Assembly (NCBI RefSeq): GCF_001494595.1
Contig: NZ_LN929907.1
Span: forward strand, 1,183,468 to 1,247,467
Source of the DNA: Mycobacterium sp. M26
Lineage (GTDB): Bacteria; Actinomycetota; Actinomycetes; Mycobacteriales; Mycobacteriaceae
Length of the DNA: 64,000 bases
Reading direction: 5' to 3'
Below the pieces are notes generated by a model. That model ran no database searches, was not told the origin of the DNA, and was given only the letters and a program-made list of their open reading frames with translations. Below are positions 36,427-46,774 of the stretch, piece by piece. Position 1 is the first letter of the stretch; each line of letters begins with the position of its first letter. The translations under genes and the position numbers were made by a program.

Positions 36427-38241
36427 TCAGCTCAGGTGATGCACCTCCTGCAAGCCGTACACCGGGGTCGGGATCCCCTCGTAGCGCGCCTTGAGCTGCA
36501 GCGCCAGATACAGCGAGTAGTGCCGGGATTGATGCAGGTTGCCGCCGTGGAACCACAGGTTGTCCTGCTGGGTCGGCTTCCACATGTTGCGCTGCTCGCC
36601 TTCCCAGGGCCCGGGATCCTTCGGGGTGTCTGAACCCAGCCCCCACACCTTGCCCACCTTGTCGGCGACGTCCTGGCCGATCAGGTCGGCCGCCCAGCCG
36701 TTCATCGAACCGAAGCCGGTGGCGTACACCACCAGGTCGGCGGGCAACTCGGTGCCGTCGGCCAGCACCACTGCATTCTCGGTCAGCCGCGCCACCTGGC
36801 CGTGGGCCAGTTTGATCTTGCCGTCGGCCACCAGATCGCACGCCCCGACGTCGATGTAGTAGCCCGAACCGCGTCGCAGGTACTTCATGAACAGCCCGGA
36901 ACCGTCTGCGCCCCAGTCCAATTCGAAGCCAGCTGCCTCCAGACGGTCGTAGAACTCGCGGTCCCGTTCGCGCATCTGGTCATAGAGCGGGATCTGGAAC
37001 TCGTGCATGATCCGGTAGGGCAGCGACGCGAACGTCAGGTCGGCCTTCTCGGTGGTCATGCCCGCGGCCAGTGCGCGCTCGGAGTACAGGTCGCCCAGGC
37101 CGATCTCCATCAGGCTGTCCGACTTGACGATGTGCGTCGAGGACCGCTGCACCATCGTCACGTCCACGCCGTTCTCGTACAGCGCCTTGCAGATGTCGTG
37201 TGCGGAGTTATTCGACCCGATCACCACGGCGCGCTTGCCGACGTAGGCGTCCGGGCCGGGATGGGCGCTGGAGTGGTGCTGATCGCCGGTGAAGATGTCC
37301 TGGCCCGGGATCGTCGGCACGCTCGGCTTGCCGGACATCCCGGTGGCCAGCACCAGCTGCGTCGGGTGCAGCGTCAGCCGCTCCCCGTCGCGGTCCACCT
37401 CGACCGTCCAGGTGCCGGCCGCGTCGTCATAGGACGCCGACAGGCACGTCGTCTTCGACCAGTACGGCACCTCCATGACGCGGGTGTAGAACTCCAGCCA
37501 GTCGCCGATCTTGTCCTTGGGCGCGAACACCGGCCAGTTCTGCGGGAACGGCAGGTAAGGCAGGTGGTCGTACCAGACCGGGTCGTGCAGGCACAGCGAC
37601 TTGTACCGCTTGCGCCACTGATCGCCGGGTCGTTCGTGCTTGTCGACGACGATCGCCGGGACCCGCAGTTGGCGCAGCCGCGCCCCGAGCGCGATCCCGC
37701 CCTGGCCCCCGCCGATCACCAGAACGTAGGGCTGCACGGTGCGGCCGAGCTCAGCGTCCTCCTGCGCACGCTTCTCAGCCCACGACCGCGGGTCCGGATC
37801 ATCGCCGTGCACCGCGCCCAGCACCCGGGACGGCCCCTTGGCCTCCTCGAAGCCGGTGAGTTCCTGCAGTGCGGTGAGCAGTGTCCAGGCCTGGTCACCC
37901 TTGAGCCGCAGGTGCCCGGTCCCGCGTCCCACCGCGGTCTGGAACTCGATGAACGCCGAGGTCACGTCACCATCGGCGGTGGGCTCCTCGCTGGTGCGAA
38001 AACCCGACGGGTCGGTGTCATCGAGCCGGGCGGTCAGCATGCCGGCAATCGCGTCGCGCCCCTCGACGGTCTTGATGTTCCAGGTGAACGACACGAGGTC
38101 GCGCCAGAAGCTGTCGGTGGCGAATTTCGCTGCGGCGCGGTCGATATCGCGGGCAGCCAGGGCGGCCTCGAAGTCGGCGAGCCAGGCGTCTACCCGCTGC
38201 TGCGGGGTGAGGTCCGTCTGCGGTTCCAGTGTTGATGTCAT
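36427..38241 (-). CDS. Flavin-containing monooxygenase with SnoaL-like N-terminal domain
   Basis: ATG 38241 begins MTSTLEPQTDLTPQQRVDAW; 604 residues. Residues 1-140 resemble a SnoaL/NTF2-like fold (WLADFEAALAARDIDRAAAKF, SFWRDLVSFTWNIKTVEGRD). The FAD site VIGGGQGGIALGARLRQL follows, with PAIVVDKHERPGDQWRKRY, and the NADPH site VIGSNNSAHDICKAL is further on. These place it among FMO/Baeyer-Villiger-like enzymes that oxidise ketones, amines or sulfides. It diverges from the alcohol dehydrogenase gene across a complex dyad, so both may be induced together. Confidence 0.9.
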   Translation of the reverse strand: MTSTLEPQTDLTPQQRVDAWLADFEAALAARDIDRAAAKFATDSFWRDLVSFTWNIKTVEGRDAIAGMLTARLDDTDPSGFRTSEEPTADGDVTSAFIEFQTAVGRGTGHLRLKGDQAWTLLTALQELTGFEEAKGPSRVLGAVHGDDPDPRSWAEKRAQEDAELGRTVQPYVLVIGGGQGGIALGARLRQLRVPAIVVDKHERPGDQWRKRYKSLCLHDPVWYDHLPYLPFPQNWPVFAPKDKIGDWLEFYTRVMEVPYWSKTTCLSASYDDAAGTWTVEVDRDGERLTLHPTQLVLATGMSGKPSVPTIPGQDIFTGDQHHSSAHPGPDAYVGKRAVVIGSNNSAHDICKALYENGVDVTMVQRSSTHIVKSDSLMEIGLGDLYSERALAAGMTTEKADLTFASLPYRIMHEFQIPLYDQMRERDREFYDRLEAAGFELDWGADGSGLFMKYLRRGSGYYIDVGACDLVADGKIKLAHGQVARLTENAVVLADGTELPADLVVYATGFGSMNGWAADLIGQDVADKVGKVWGLGSDTPKDPGPWEGEQRNMWKPTQQDNLWFHGGNLHQSRHYSLYLALQLKARYEGIPTPVYGLQEVHHLS

Positions 38242-38252
38242 GTGAGGCAGGA

Positions 38253-38335
38253 CACACCCCGGTCCGGGAGCCCGGCAAGAGTTGCGAAGCGTTGCAACCC
38301 CGGCCTGCAACCCTCTGCAACTCTTTCGGGGTGTG
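38253..38335. promoter_or_regulatory. Nested dyad with TTGCAAC boxes between FMO and ADH genes
   Basis: CACACCCC (38253-38260) pairs with GGGGTGTG (38328-38335), and AAGAGTTGC (38277-38285) with GCAACTCTT (38317-38325). Inside lie GTTGCAAC (38291-38298), itself a palindrome, and TGCAAC (38306-38311). The region separates two divergent starts (38241 and 38360). The repeated GTTGC/GCAAC units look like multiple binding sites of one regulator, perhaps the GAF-domain activator at 40220-41506. Confidence 0.6.
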
Positions 38336-38359
38336 GTCGCGGTCACATAGAACTGCCCC

Positions 38360-39406
38360 ATGAAAGCAGCTGTCTACTACGGGCCGAACAAGGTCGAGAT
38401 CGACGACATCGCCGAGCCGGAGCCCGCGCCGGGCACCGTCAAACTCAAGGTCGGGTTCAACGGGATCTGCGGCACCGATCTGCACGAGTACTACGCCGGG
38501 CCGATCTTCGTGCCGACCGAACCCCACCCGCTCACCGGCGCTCAACTGCCACTGACCATCGGCCACGAGTTCTCCGGCACCATCACCGCGGTCGGAGACG
38601 GCGTCACCGGCTGGGCGGAGGGCGACCGCGTCGCCGTCGAACCGATCTACAAATGCGATCACTGCGGACCCTGCCGCGCCGGCAACTACAACGTGTGCCA
38701 GCAGATCGGCTTCCACGGGCTGATGTCCGACGGCGGCATGGCTGAGTACACCGTGGTGCCCACCAGCATGCTGCACAAACTGCCCGACAGCGTCTCGCTC
38801 GAACTCGGCGCTCTGGTCGAACCGATGTCGGTGGCCTACCACGCGGCCACCCTCGGCGACGTACGCGCGGGGGACACCGCCATGGTGTTCGGCGCCGGCC
38901 CGATCGGTATCGGACTCTGGTTCGCCCTGCGCGGCAAGGGACTTGATGACGTGCTCGTCGTCGAACCCTCGCCGACCCGGCGCGCCGCCATCGAGGCACT
39001 CGGGGCCAGGACGCTCGATCCCACCGCCGTGGATGTTCCGGCGTTCATCGCCGACTACACCGGCGGCGCAGGTGCCGATGCCGTCTTCGACGCGGCAGGG
39101 GTGACGCCGGCGGTAACGACGGCGCTGGCCTGCGTGGGCTCACGCAAACCGATGATCAGCGTGGCGATCTACGAAAAGCCCTTGGAGACACCACTTCTGA
39201 ACCTCGTGATGAACGAGAGTCGCATCCAGGGCTCGCTGTGCTACACCGGCGCCGACTTCGAGGCCGTCATCGCCCTGATGGCCAAAGGTGCCTATGACAC
39301 CACCGGCTGGGTGACCCGCATCCCGATCGACGACGTCGTCGACGAAGGGTTCGAAGCCCTGCACGCCGGCAAGAAGATGAAAGTCCTCGTCGACCCCACG
39401 ATCTGA
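38360..39406 (+). CDS. Zinc-dependent alcohol (2,3-butanediol-type) dehydrogenase
   Basis: The 348-residue MDR-family enzyme has the catalytic-zinc site CGTDLHEY (Cys37 region), GHEFSG and the structural-zinc cysteines KCDHCGPCRAGNYNVC. The nucleotide site is FGAGPIGIGLW near residue 178. Similarity in pattern is closest to (R,R)-butanediol/sorbitol dehydrogenases (HPLTGAQLPLTIGHEFSG). It likely oxidises a secondary alcohol or diol with NAD. The next gene starts 13 bases later, so it is co-transcribed with an SDR. Confidence 0.92.
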   Translation: MKAAVYYGPNKVEIDDIAEPEPAPGTVKLKVGFNGICGTDLHEYYAGPIFVPTEPHPLTGAQLPLTIGHEFSGTITAVGDGVTGWAEGDRVAVEPIYKCDHCGPCRAGNYNVCQQIGFHGLMSDGGMAEYTVVPTSMLHKLPDSVSLELGALVEPMSVAYHAATLGDVRAGDTAMVFGAGPIGIGLWFALRGKGLDDVLVVEPSPTRRAAIEALGARTLDPTAVDVPAFIADYTGGAGADAVFDAAGVTPAVTTALACVGSRKPMISVAIYEKPLETPLLNLVMNESRIQGSLCYTGADFEAVIALMAKGAYDTTGWVTRIPIDDVVDEGFEALHAGKKMKVLVDPTI

Positions 39407-39419
39407 ACGGAGCATCACC

Positions 39420-40199
39420 ATGACATTGGAAGGCAAAGTCGCCCTGGTTACCGGGGCGGCCCGCGGAATCGGCCGGGGAATCGCGCTGCGACTGGCCCGT
39501 GACGGTGCCGACGTCGCACTAATCGATCTGCGCACCGACGGCATCGATGCCGTGGCCGCCGAGATCGCCGATATCGGCAGCAAGACAACCACATTCGCTG
39601 CTGACGTCAGCGATCGTGACAAGGTGTTCGCCGCCGTCGAGCATGCCGCAGGGGCCCTCGGTGGCCTCGACATCATGGTCAACAACGCCGGCATCGCCCT
39701 GGTCGGTCCGATCGCCGACGTCACCCCCGATGAGGCGGCCCGGGTGTGGGCGATCAACGTCAACGGGGTGCTGTGGGGCATTCAGGCGGCCGCGGCGAAG
39801 TTCAAGGAACTGGGCCGGCCGGGCAAGATCATTAACGCCTCCTCGATCGCCGGGCATGACGGCTTCGCCATGCTCGGTGTCTACAGCGCATCGAAGTTCG
39901 CGGTGCGGGCGCTCACCCAGGCCGCGGCCAAGGAGCACGCCGCCGACGGGATCACCGTCAATGCCTATTGCCCCGGCGTCGTCGGCACCGACATGTGGGT
40001 CGAGATCGACAAGCGGTTCGCCGAACTCACCGGGGCCGCCGAGGGCGAGACCTACGACAAGTTCGTCGGGGGCATCGCGCTCGGCCGGGCCGAGACGCCG
40101 GATGACGTCGCCGGATTTGTCTCCTATCTGGCCGGCCCGGATGCCGACTACATGACGGGGCAGTCTGGTCTAATCGACGGCGGCCTGGTTTACCGCTGA
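39420..40199 (+). CDS. SDR-family dehydrogenase, acetoin/diacetyl reductase-like
   Basis: This classical SDR of 259 residues has TGAARGIGRGIA at 12-23, NNAGIALVG, the catalytic Ser in NASSIAGHDG and YSASK near 157-161, with the PGVVGTDM loop after it. The pattern resembles meso-2,3-butanediol/acetoin reductases and 3-oxoacyl-ACP reductases. The tail ends in a QSGLIDGGLVYR-like stretch common in diacetyl reductases. The neighbouring alcohol dehydrogenase and regulator support a role in vicinal diol or ketone use. Confidence 0.9.
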   Translation: MTLEGKVALVTGAARGIGRGIALRLARDGADVALIDLRTDGIDAVAAEIADIGSKTTTFAADVSDRDKVFAAVEHAAGALGGLDIMVNNAGIALVGPIADVTPDEAARVWAINVNGVLWGIQAAAAKFKELGRPGKIINASSIAGHDGFAMLGVYSASKFAVRALTQAAAKEHAADGITVNAYCPGVVGTDMWVEIDKRFAELTGAAEGETYDKFVGGIALGRAETPDDVAGFVSYLAGPDADYMTGQSGLIDGGLVYR

Positions 40200-40219
40200 G
40201 ATGCGGAGCACAATCGGCA

Positions 40220-41506
40220 GTGATGCAAGGGGCGTACGTGCCTGAGCCCGCGGTCGCGGTCGGCGAAGACCCGCGTAGTTACGCGCGGTTGATGTCGGCT
40301 GTCTACGACGCGACGATGTCGGGTCACCGCGCACCGGCGCGACCCCGCGACGTCATCGGCGAGTCGTGGCGCCGGTTGATCTCAGCCGGTGTGGACCCCG
40401 ACGGCCGCACCCCGCCGGTGGTGGAGTCCAGCGGTGTGGAGACACTGCGCCGGGCCTCGGGCTTGATGGCGGTGCTCGACGAGGTCTCGCGCGGACTGGA
40501 ATCCATCGTCGCCGACGGCACCAACATCCTCGTCATCGCCGACGCGCAGGGCCGCGTGCTGTGGCGGTCCGGCTCACCGGCGGTGCTGGGCAACGCCGAC
40601 CGGCTCGGGTTCGTCGAAGGTGCGCGCTGGGCCGAAGGCAAGGTCGGAACCAATGCCATCGGGACCGCGCTGGTGTCCAACCGCGCCGTCCAGGTGTTCT
40701 CTGCCGAGCACTTCGTCCGCAGCCACCACTCCTGGACGTGTGCCGGGGCGCCGATCCGGGATCCCCGGACCGGGCATATGCTCGGCGTCGTCGACGTCTC
40801 GGGTCCCGCGGCGACCGTGCACCCCACTACGGTCGCTCTGGTCGACGCCGTCGCCCGGCTCGCCGAGTCGCATCTGCGCGAGCAGCACGACCGGACCCTG
40901 AACCGGCTGCGGATGGTGGCCGCACCCATCCTGGCCCGCATCGGCAAGCCGGCGCTGGCCGTCGATTCGGAAGGCTGGGTGGCTGCGGTCGATTCGCTGC
41001 CGCTGCACAACAGGATCCTGTTGCCCGATCTCGTCGAACCGGGCCGGCTGTGGATCCCCACCTTCGGCATGTGCGACGTCGACGTGCTGCCCGGCGGGTG
41101 GCTGGTCCGCCCCACCGAGGACGACGACGCGCCGGCACCGGCTCAGGTGTCGCTGGACCTCAGCGGGGCACCTGTGCTCGACATGTCCGGACAGTTCGGT
41201 CGCTGGCGCCACGACATCTCGCTGCGCCATGCCGAGATCCTGCTCATTCTGGCGCGCAACCCGCAGGGCCGCACCGCCCCGGAGTTGGCCGCCGATCTTT
41301 ACGGTGACCGAACCCGGGTGGTCACCGTTCGCGCTGAATTGTCCCGGCTGCGTAAGCAGTTCGCCGGCATGCTCGCCGCCCAGCCGTATCGATTCGCCGG
41401 CGGAATCGACGTGACCGTGCGCTATCCCACGGACCTGTCGATGGTGTTGCCCGCGTCCACCGCACCCGCGGTCCGCGCTGTTCGTTATCAGGAAATTGTC
41501 TCGTAG
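40220..41506 (+). CDS. GAF-domain transcriptional regulator (AcoR-like, without AAA module)
   Basis: The 428-residue protein has a start like AcoR/DhaR-type activators ([20 protein letters not shown]), a GAF sensor near residues 90-215 ([54 protein letters not shown]), and a C-terminal winged-helix near 325-395 ([30 protein letters not shown]). The sigma-54-activating AAA module of AcoR is missing, so it acts with housekeeping polymerase. It probably senses a product of the surrounding alcohol-oxidation genes. Confidence 0.88.
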   Translation: MMQGAYVPEPAVAVGEDPRSYARLMSAVYDATMSGHRAPARPRDVIGESWRRLISAGVDPDGRTPPVVESSGVETLRRASGLMAVLDEVSRGLESIVADGTNILVIADAQGRVLWRSGSPAVLGNADRLGFVEGARWAEGKVGTNAIGTALVSNRAVQVFSAEHFVRSHHSWTCAGAPIRDPRTGHMLGVVDVSGPAATVHPTTVALVDAVARLAESHLREQHDRTLNRLRMVAAPILARIGKPALAVDSEGWVAAVDSLPLHNRILLPDLVEPGRLWIPTFGMCDVDVLPGGWLVRPTEDDDAPAPAQVSLDLSGAPVLDMSGQFGRWRHDISLRHAEILLILARNPQGRTAPELAADLYGDRTRVVTVRAELSRLRKQFAGMLAAQPYRFAGGIDVTVRYPTDLSMVLPASTAPAVRAVRYQEIVS

Positions 41507-41516
41507 AGGAGGACTT

Positions 41517-43040
<1,524 letters not shown>

Positions 43041-43069
43041 CGAACAACGAATCGGCGCCGCCGCGGGCA

Positions 43070-43537
43070 TTGATCACCGCGGCGGCCGCCGACCTGCTGC
43101 ACCGTCTGCAGGCCCGCCACGGACCGGTGATGTTCCACCAGTCCGGCGGGTGCTGCGACGGGTCCTCGCCAATGTGCTACCCGGACGGGGATTTCATCGT
43201 GGGGGATCGTGACGTCCTGCTCGGGACGCTCGAGGGTGCCCCGGTGTGGATCTCCGGACCCCAGTTCGAGGCGTGGAAGCACACCCAACTCGTCATCGAC
43301 GTCGTGCCGGGCCGGGGCGGCGGCTTCAGCCTCGAAACACCGGAGGGCATGCGCTTTCTCAGCCGCGGGCGAGCCTTCACCGACGCTGAGAACGCGTTGC
43401 TGACCGCCTCCCCGCCACTGACGGGAGCGGACTACGAACGAGGTGCCCGCCCGCCGGAACGGACCGATCTCGTCGTGGCCGAGGCCGCTGACGCCTGCCC
43501 AATCCCTGGTCGGCGCGCCGGAGCCGTTCAGCCGTAG
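43070..43537 (+). CDS. DUF779 family protein
   Basis: The DUF779 core is clear: LLHRLQARHGPVMFHQSGGC followed by CDGSSPMCYPDGDF, then GAPVWISGPQFEAWKHTQL and VDVVPGRGGGFSLETPEG, with three Cys that could bind metal. TTG 43070 is the only standard start before the domain but has no ribosome-binding site. CTG 43037, which overlaps the aldehyde dehydrogenase TGA and has AGGG about 6 bases before it, would give 11 more residues. DUF779 proteins accompany aldehyde dehydrogenases; their job is not established. Confidence 0.82.
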   Translation: MITAAAADLLHRLQARHGPVMFHQSGGCCDGSSPMCYPDGDFIVGDRDVLLGTLEGAPVWISGPQFEAWKHTQLVIDVVPGRGGGFSLETPEGMRFLSRGRAFTDAENALLTASPPLTGADYERGARPPERTDLVVAEAADACPIPGRRAGAVQP

Positions 43538-43566
43538 TCCGCGGCAAGGCACGTATCGTCATAAGG

Positions 43567-43845
43567 GTGATACCCCTGCCTCGGGCATGGCTGCTCACAA
43601 GTGCGTTGCTGGTCGGCTGTGTGACCGGCCTGATCGCCGCCGTCGTGACCACTCTGCTGGTCAAAGCCCCGATTCGTCCCGACCTGGTGGTCGCCCTGGT
43701 CATCGGTGTACCGGGTGCGATCGGCATGCTGACCATTCTGTTGTCCGGCCGGCGCTGGCTCACGACGGTGGGCGCGTTCATCCTGGCCATGGCCCCCGGG
43801 TGGCTCGCGACCCTCGTCCTCATTCAGGTGGTGTCCGGTGGCTGA
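43567..43845 (+). CDS. Small hydrophobic membrane protein (Rv0460-like)
   Basis: This 92-residue protein is almost entirely hydrophobic, with two long helices (LLTSALLVGCVTGLIAAVVT and LVVALVIGVPGAIGMLTILL) and a third at WLTTVGAFILAMAPGWLATL. It starts with GTG and overlaps the next gene by eight bases. By position it matches a small membrane gene between aldehyde dehydrogenase and lpdC in M. tuberculosis. No function is known. Confidence 0.75.
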   Translation: MIPLPRAWLLTSALLVGCVTGLIAAVVTTLLVKAPIRPDLVVALVIGVPGAIGMLTILLSGRRWLTTVGAFILAMAPGWLATLVLIQVVSGG

Positions 43846-44392
43846 CAAAGTCTCTCTTCCCTCGACCGAACCGCACCACGCGCCGATCTTCGACACCGGC
43901 CCGCACCCCGATCCGCTGCGGGCGCTGGGTGAGTCGGTTCCCGAATCCGCACCGTCGGCCCCGCATGCCTTCAGCGAGCTCGAGAACTTCGACACCGACG
44001 CCTTCATGCAGCCGCTCAGTGGTCTGGTGCATGCCGAGCCGGTGGTCGTCCCGCCCGCCCCGGCGGTCATCGACAGCACGCATGTCTACGTCAAGCGCTG
44101 GCAGTTCGTTTTCATCGTGGCCGCGGTGTGGGTGCTGGCCGCGGCCGCCGGGCTGGGCTTCTACTTCTGGTGGTACACCTCGCTGGACAAGACGCCCGCG
44201 GTGTTCGGGGTGTTGCTGTATCTGATCGCCTGCGCGGTGGCCAGCATGCTGGTGTCGATGGTGCCCAACCGGCCGTCTGTGACGGCGCTGGCCATCGCGT
44301 TGATGTCGGCCCCGATGGCATCGGTGGCGGCCGCGGCCGTGCTGCACGGCGCCTACTTCTTCGAATGGGTCACCCGCCCGACGATCGGCTGA
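43838..44392 (+). CDS. Membrane protein with acidic N-terminus (Rv0461-like)
   Basis: The first 85 residues of this 184-residue protein are hydrophilic, Pro- and acid-rich ([20 protein letters not shown]) and likely cytoplasmic. Three helices follow at about 90-175 ([61 protein letters not shown]). It is translationally coupled to the preceding small membrane protein. It matches the gene before lpdC in M. tuberculosis. No function is known. Confidence 0.75.
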   Translation: MADKVSLPSTEPHHAPIFDTGPHPDPLRALGESVPESAPSAPHAFSELENFDTDAFMQPLSGLVHAEPVVVPPAPAVIDSTHVYVKRWQFVFIVAAVWVLAAAAGLGFYFWWYTSLDKTPAVFGVLLYLIACAVASMLVSMVPNRPSVTALAIALMSAPMASVAAAAVLHGAYFFEWVTRPTIG

Positions 44393-44413
44393 TCGTCGGC
44401 CCTCCGGCCACGC

Positions 44414-44419
44414 TAGGGT
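44414..44419 (+). promoter_or_regulatory. -10 element TAGGGT for leaderless lpd mRNA
   Basis: TAGGGT fits the mycobacterial TANNNT -10 pattern and ends 7 bases before GTG 44427. A transcription start at the G of GTG would give a leaderless mRNA, which fits the absence of a Shine-Dalgarno sequence. Confidence 0.5.
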
Positions 44420-44426
44420 TATCTGC

Positions 44427-45821
44427 GTGACCCACTATGACGTCGTCGTTCTCGGAGCCGGACCCGGTGGATACGTCGCGGCGATCCGCGCGGCCCAACT
44501 CGGGCTGAACACCGCCATCGTCGAGCCCAAGTACTGGGGCGGGGTGTGCCTCAACGTGGGCTGCATCCCCTCGAAGGCACTGCTGCGCAATGCCGAGCTC
44601 GCCCACATCTTCACCAAGGACGCCAAGACGTTCGGCATCAGCGGTGAGGCCACCTTCGATTACGGTGCCGCCTTCGACCGCAGCCGTAAGGTCGCCGAAG
44701 GCCGAGTGGCTGGCGTGCACTTCCTGATGAAGAAGAACAAGATCACCGAGATCCACGGCTACGGCACCTTCACCGACGCCAACACCATTTCGGTGGCGCT
44801 CAACGAGGGTGGCACCGAAACCGTCACGTTCGACAACGCCATCATCGCCACCGGCAGCAGCACCCGGCTGGTCCCCGGCACCTCGCTGTCGAAGAACGTC
44901 GTCACCTATGAAGAGCAGATCCTGTCCCGCGATCTGCCCAAGTCGATCGTCATCGCCGGCGCCGGCGCGATCGGCATGGAGTTCGCCTACGTCATGAAGA
45001 ACTACGGCGTGGACGTCACCATCGTCGAGTTCCTGCCCCGCGCCCTGCCCAACGAGGACGCCGAGGTCTCCAAGGAGATCGAGAAGCAGTACAAGAAGCT
45101 GGGCGTGAAGATCCTGACCGGCACCAAGGTCGAGTCCATCACCGATGACGGCGCCACGGTCACCGTCGTGGTCAGCAAGGACGGCAAGTCCGAGGAGATC
45201 AAGACCGACAAGGTCTTGCAGGCCATCGGCTTTGCCCCGAATGTCGAGGGTTACGGCCTGGAGGCGACCGGCGTCGCGCTGACCGACCGCAAGGCCATCG
45301 CCATCGATGACTACATGCGCACCAACGTGCCGCACATCTACGCCATCGGTGACGTCACCAGCAAGCTGCAACTCGCCCACGTCGCCGAGGCGATGGGTGT
45401 GGTGGCCGCCGAGACGATCGCCGGCGCCGAGACGCTGGCCCTCGGTGACTACCGCATGATGCCGCGCGCCACCTTCTGTCAGCCGCAGGTGGCCAGCTTC
45501 GGCCTCACCGAGCAGCAGGCGCGGGACGAGGGCTACGACGTGAAGGTCGCCAAGTTCCCCTTCACCGCCAACGGCAAGGCCCACGGGCTGGCCGACCCCA
45601 CCGGCTTCGTCAAGGTGATCGCCGACGCCAAGTACGGCGAACTGCTCGGTGCCCACCTCATCGGCCCGGACGTCTCCGAGTTGCTGCCGGAGCTCACCCT
45701 GGCGCAGAAGTGGGACCTGACGGTCAACGAGTTGACCCGCAACGTGCACACCCACCCGACGCTGTCGGAGGCGCTCCAGGAATGCTTCCACGGCCTCGCC
45801 GGCCACATGATCAACTTTTGA
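44427..45821 (+). CDS. lpdC: Dihydrolipoyl dehydrogenase
   Basis: Lpd reoxidises dihydrolipoamide of 2-oxoacid dehydrogenases with NAD; in M. tuberculosis LpdC also serves peroxidase and branched-chain ketoacid systems. The 464-residue flavoprotein has FAD site [18 protein letters not shown], redox disulfide in [13 protein letters not shown] (Cys41-Cys46), NAD site [14 protein letters not shown] near 180, [13 protein letters not shown] and the C-terminal His-Glu in [10 protein letters not shown]. All catalytic residues are present. A -10 element lies directly upstream. Confidence 0.97.
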   Translation: MTHYDVVVLGAGPGGYVAAIRAAQLGLNTAIVEPKYWGGVCLNVGCIPSKALLRNAELAHIFTKDAKTFGISGEATFDYGAAFDRSRKVAEGRVAGVHFLMKKNKITEIHGYGTFTDANTISVALNEGGTETVTFDNAIIATGSSTRLVPGTSLSKNVVTYEEQILSRDLPKSIVIAGAGAIGMEFAYVMKNYGVDVTIVEFLPRALPNEDAEVSKEIEKQYKKLGVKILTGTKVESITDDGATVTVVVSKDGKSEEIKTDKVLQAIGFAPNVEGYGLEATGVALTDRKAIAIDDYMRTNVPHIYAIGDVTSKLQLAHVAEAMGVVAAETIAGAETLALGDYRMMPRATFCQPQVASFGLTEQQARDEGYDVKVAKFPFTANGKAHGLADPTGFVKVIADAKYGELLGAHLIGPDVSELLPELTLAQKWDLTVNELTRNVHTHPTLSEALQECFHGLAGHMINF

Positions 45822-46090
45822 GTCCGTCCACCATCGTCGCCGCGATCGGCGGATTCGTGATCGGTCACATCCTGTGGCTGATCGGTATCTCCATCGCGAC
45901 GTCGGCCTACCGGGTGAACTTCTGGGTGCTGATCCTGGCCGCGCTGATCGCTGTCGCGTCCGCCGTCATCGGATGGCTGGCCTGGCGGTTGTATCAGCGA
46001 AAGCGGTTGGTGCAGGCGGCTTTTCTGGCCTGCTTGCCGATCTCGCCGGTGGTGTTCACACTGATCGTCCTCGGCGTCACCTACCTGTGA
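45818..46090 (+). CDS. Small membrane protein (Rv0463-like), TTG start
   Basis: The protein of 90 residues starts at TTG 45818, whose last two bases are the first two of the lpd TGA stop, so the gene is coupled to lpd. It has three helices ([60 protein letters not shown]) joined by short basic loops. It corresponds to the small membrane gene after lpdC in M. tuberculosis. Function is unknown. Confidence 0.75.
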   Translation: MSPSTIVAAIGGFVIGHILWLIGISIATSAYRVNFWVLILAALIAVASAVIGWLAWRLYQRKRLVQAAFLACLPISPVVFTLIVLGVTYL

Positions 46091-46093
46091 GCC

Positions 46094-46699
46094 ATGGAGA
46101 GACAGCGGAGGACGCAGAAGCAACGAGTCGAGGAGTCGGCGCGCCGCTTGGCTGACGCCGCCATCGCGCTCATCGCGGAGAAGGGCTACGCCGCCACCAC
46201 CGCCCAACAGATCGGGCTGCGCGCCGGGTACAGCCGCGACATGGTCAGAGTGCGCTATGGAACCAAGGAGGCGCTCGTCGACTCCATCCTGACCACGCTG
46301 TACGAGAGCCGGCTGCGCGGCGAGGACGACCCGCACGCCACCGGACTGGACCGGGTGTTGTCCGTCGTCCGGCGGCTTCATGCCTTTGCCGTCGAGGACC
46401 CCGTGCTGCTGCGGGCGATGTTCGTGCTGAACTTCGAGGCCGCCCAGGCCGATGATCTTCTGCGCCAACGGGTCAACCACTGGCTGGCTGACTCGGTGAC
46501 CCAGATTCGCCAGGCGCTCGACGCGGGGCAGCGGGACGGCACCGTGACAGACGGGGTGGATCCGGGCGTACAGAGCCAGGACATGCTCGCCACGGTGATC
46601 GGCTACGCCTATCTCTGGACGGTCAACCCCGACGGGTTCGATCTGCCGGCGACGTTGGACACGTGGACCGCCACCCTCGACCGGACGCTGCGTCCGTAA
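46094..46699 (+). CDS. TetR/AcrR family transcriptional regulator
   Basis: The 201-residue regulator has a basic start (ERQRRTQKQRVEESARRLAD) and helix-turn-helix ATTAQQIGLRAGYSRDMVRVRYGTKEAL (residues 33-60), which differs from the usual TVYxHF by DMVRVRYG. It is followed after 38 bases by a strong palindrome and the DapB-like gene, so it probably controls that gene. It is missing from the corresponding place in M. tuberculosis, as I recall it. The ligand is unknown. Confidence 0.85.
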   Translation: MERQRRTQKQRVEESARRLADAAIALIAEKGYAATTAQQIGLRAGYSRDMVRVRYGTKEALVDSILTTLYESRLRGEDDPHATGLDRVLSVVRRLHAFAVEDPVLLRAMFVLNFEAAQADDLLRQRVNHWLADSVTQIRQALDAGQRDGTVTDGVDPGVQSQDMLATVIGYAYLWTVNPDGFDLPATLDTWTATLDRTLRP

Positions 46700-46737
46700 C
46701 CGGCGGAGCCTCTTCCCCAGCGGGGGTCGGCTCCTTA

Positions 46738-46761
46738 TAGTTGTTCGTATAAGAACAACTA
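46738..46761. promoter_or_regulatory. TetR-type operator before the DapB-like gene
   Basis: TAGTTGTTC (46738-46746) and GAACAACTA (46753-46761) are perfect 9-bp inverted arms around GTATAA. A GTTGGAGG ribosome-binding site follows and ATG 46775 is 13 bases after the palindrome. The AT-rich arms are unlike their GC-rich surroundings. The adjacent TetR protein is the obvious candidate to bind it. Confidence 0.8.
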
Positions 46762-46774
46762 AGTTGGAGGATGT

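Noticed and set aside
44370..45806. Minus-strand frame of 478 codons opposite lpd
   Set aside because: Antisense to a fully conserved flavoprotein gene; no motifs.
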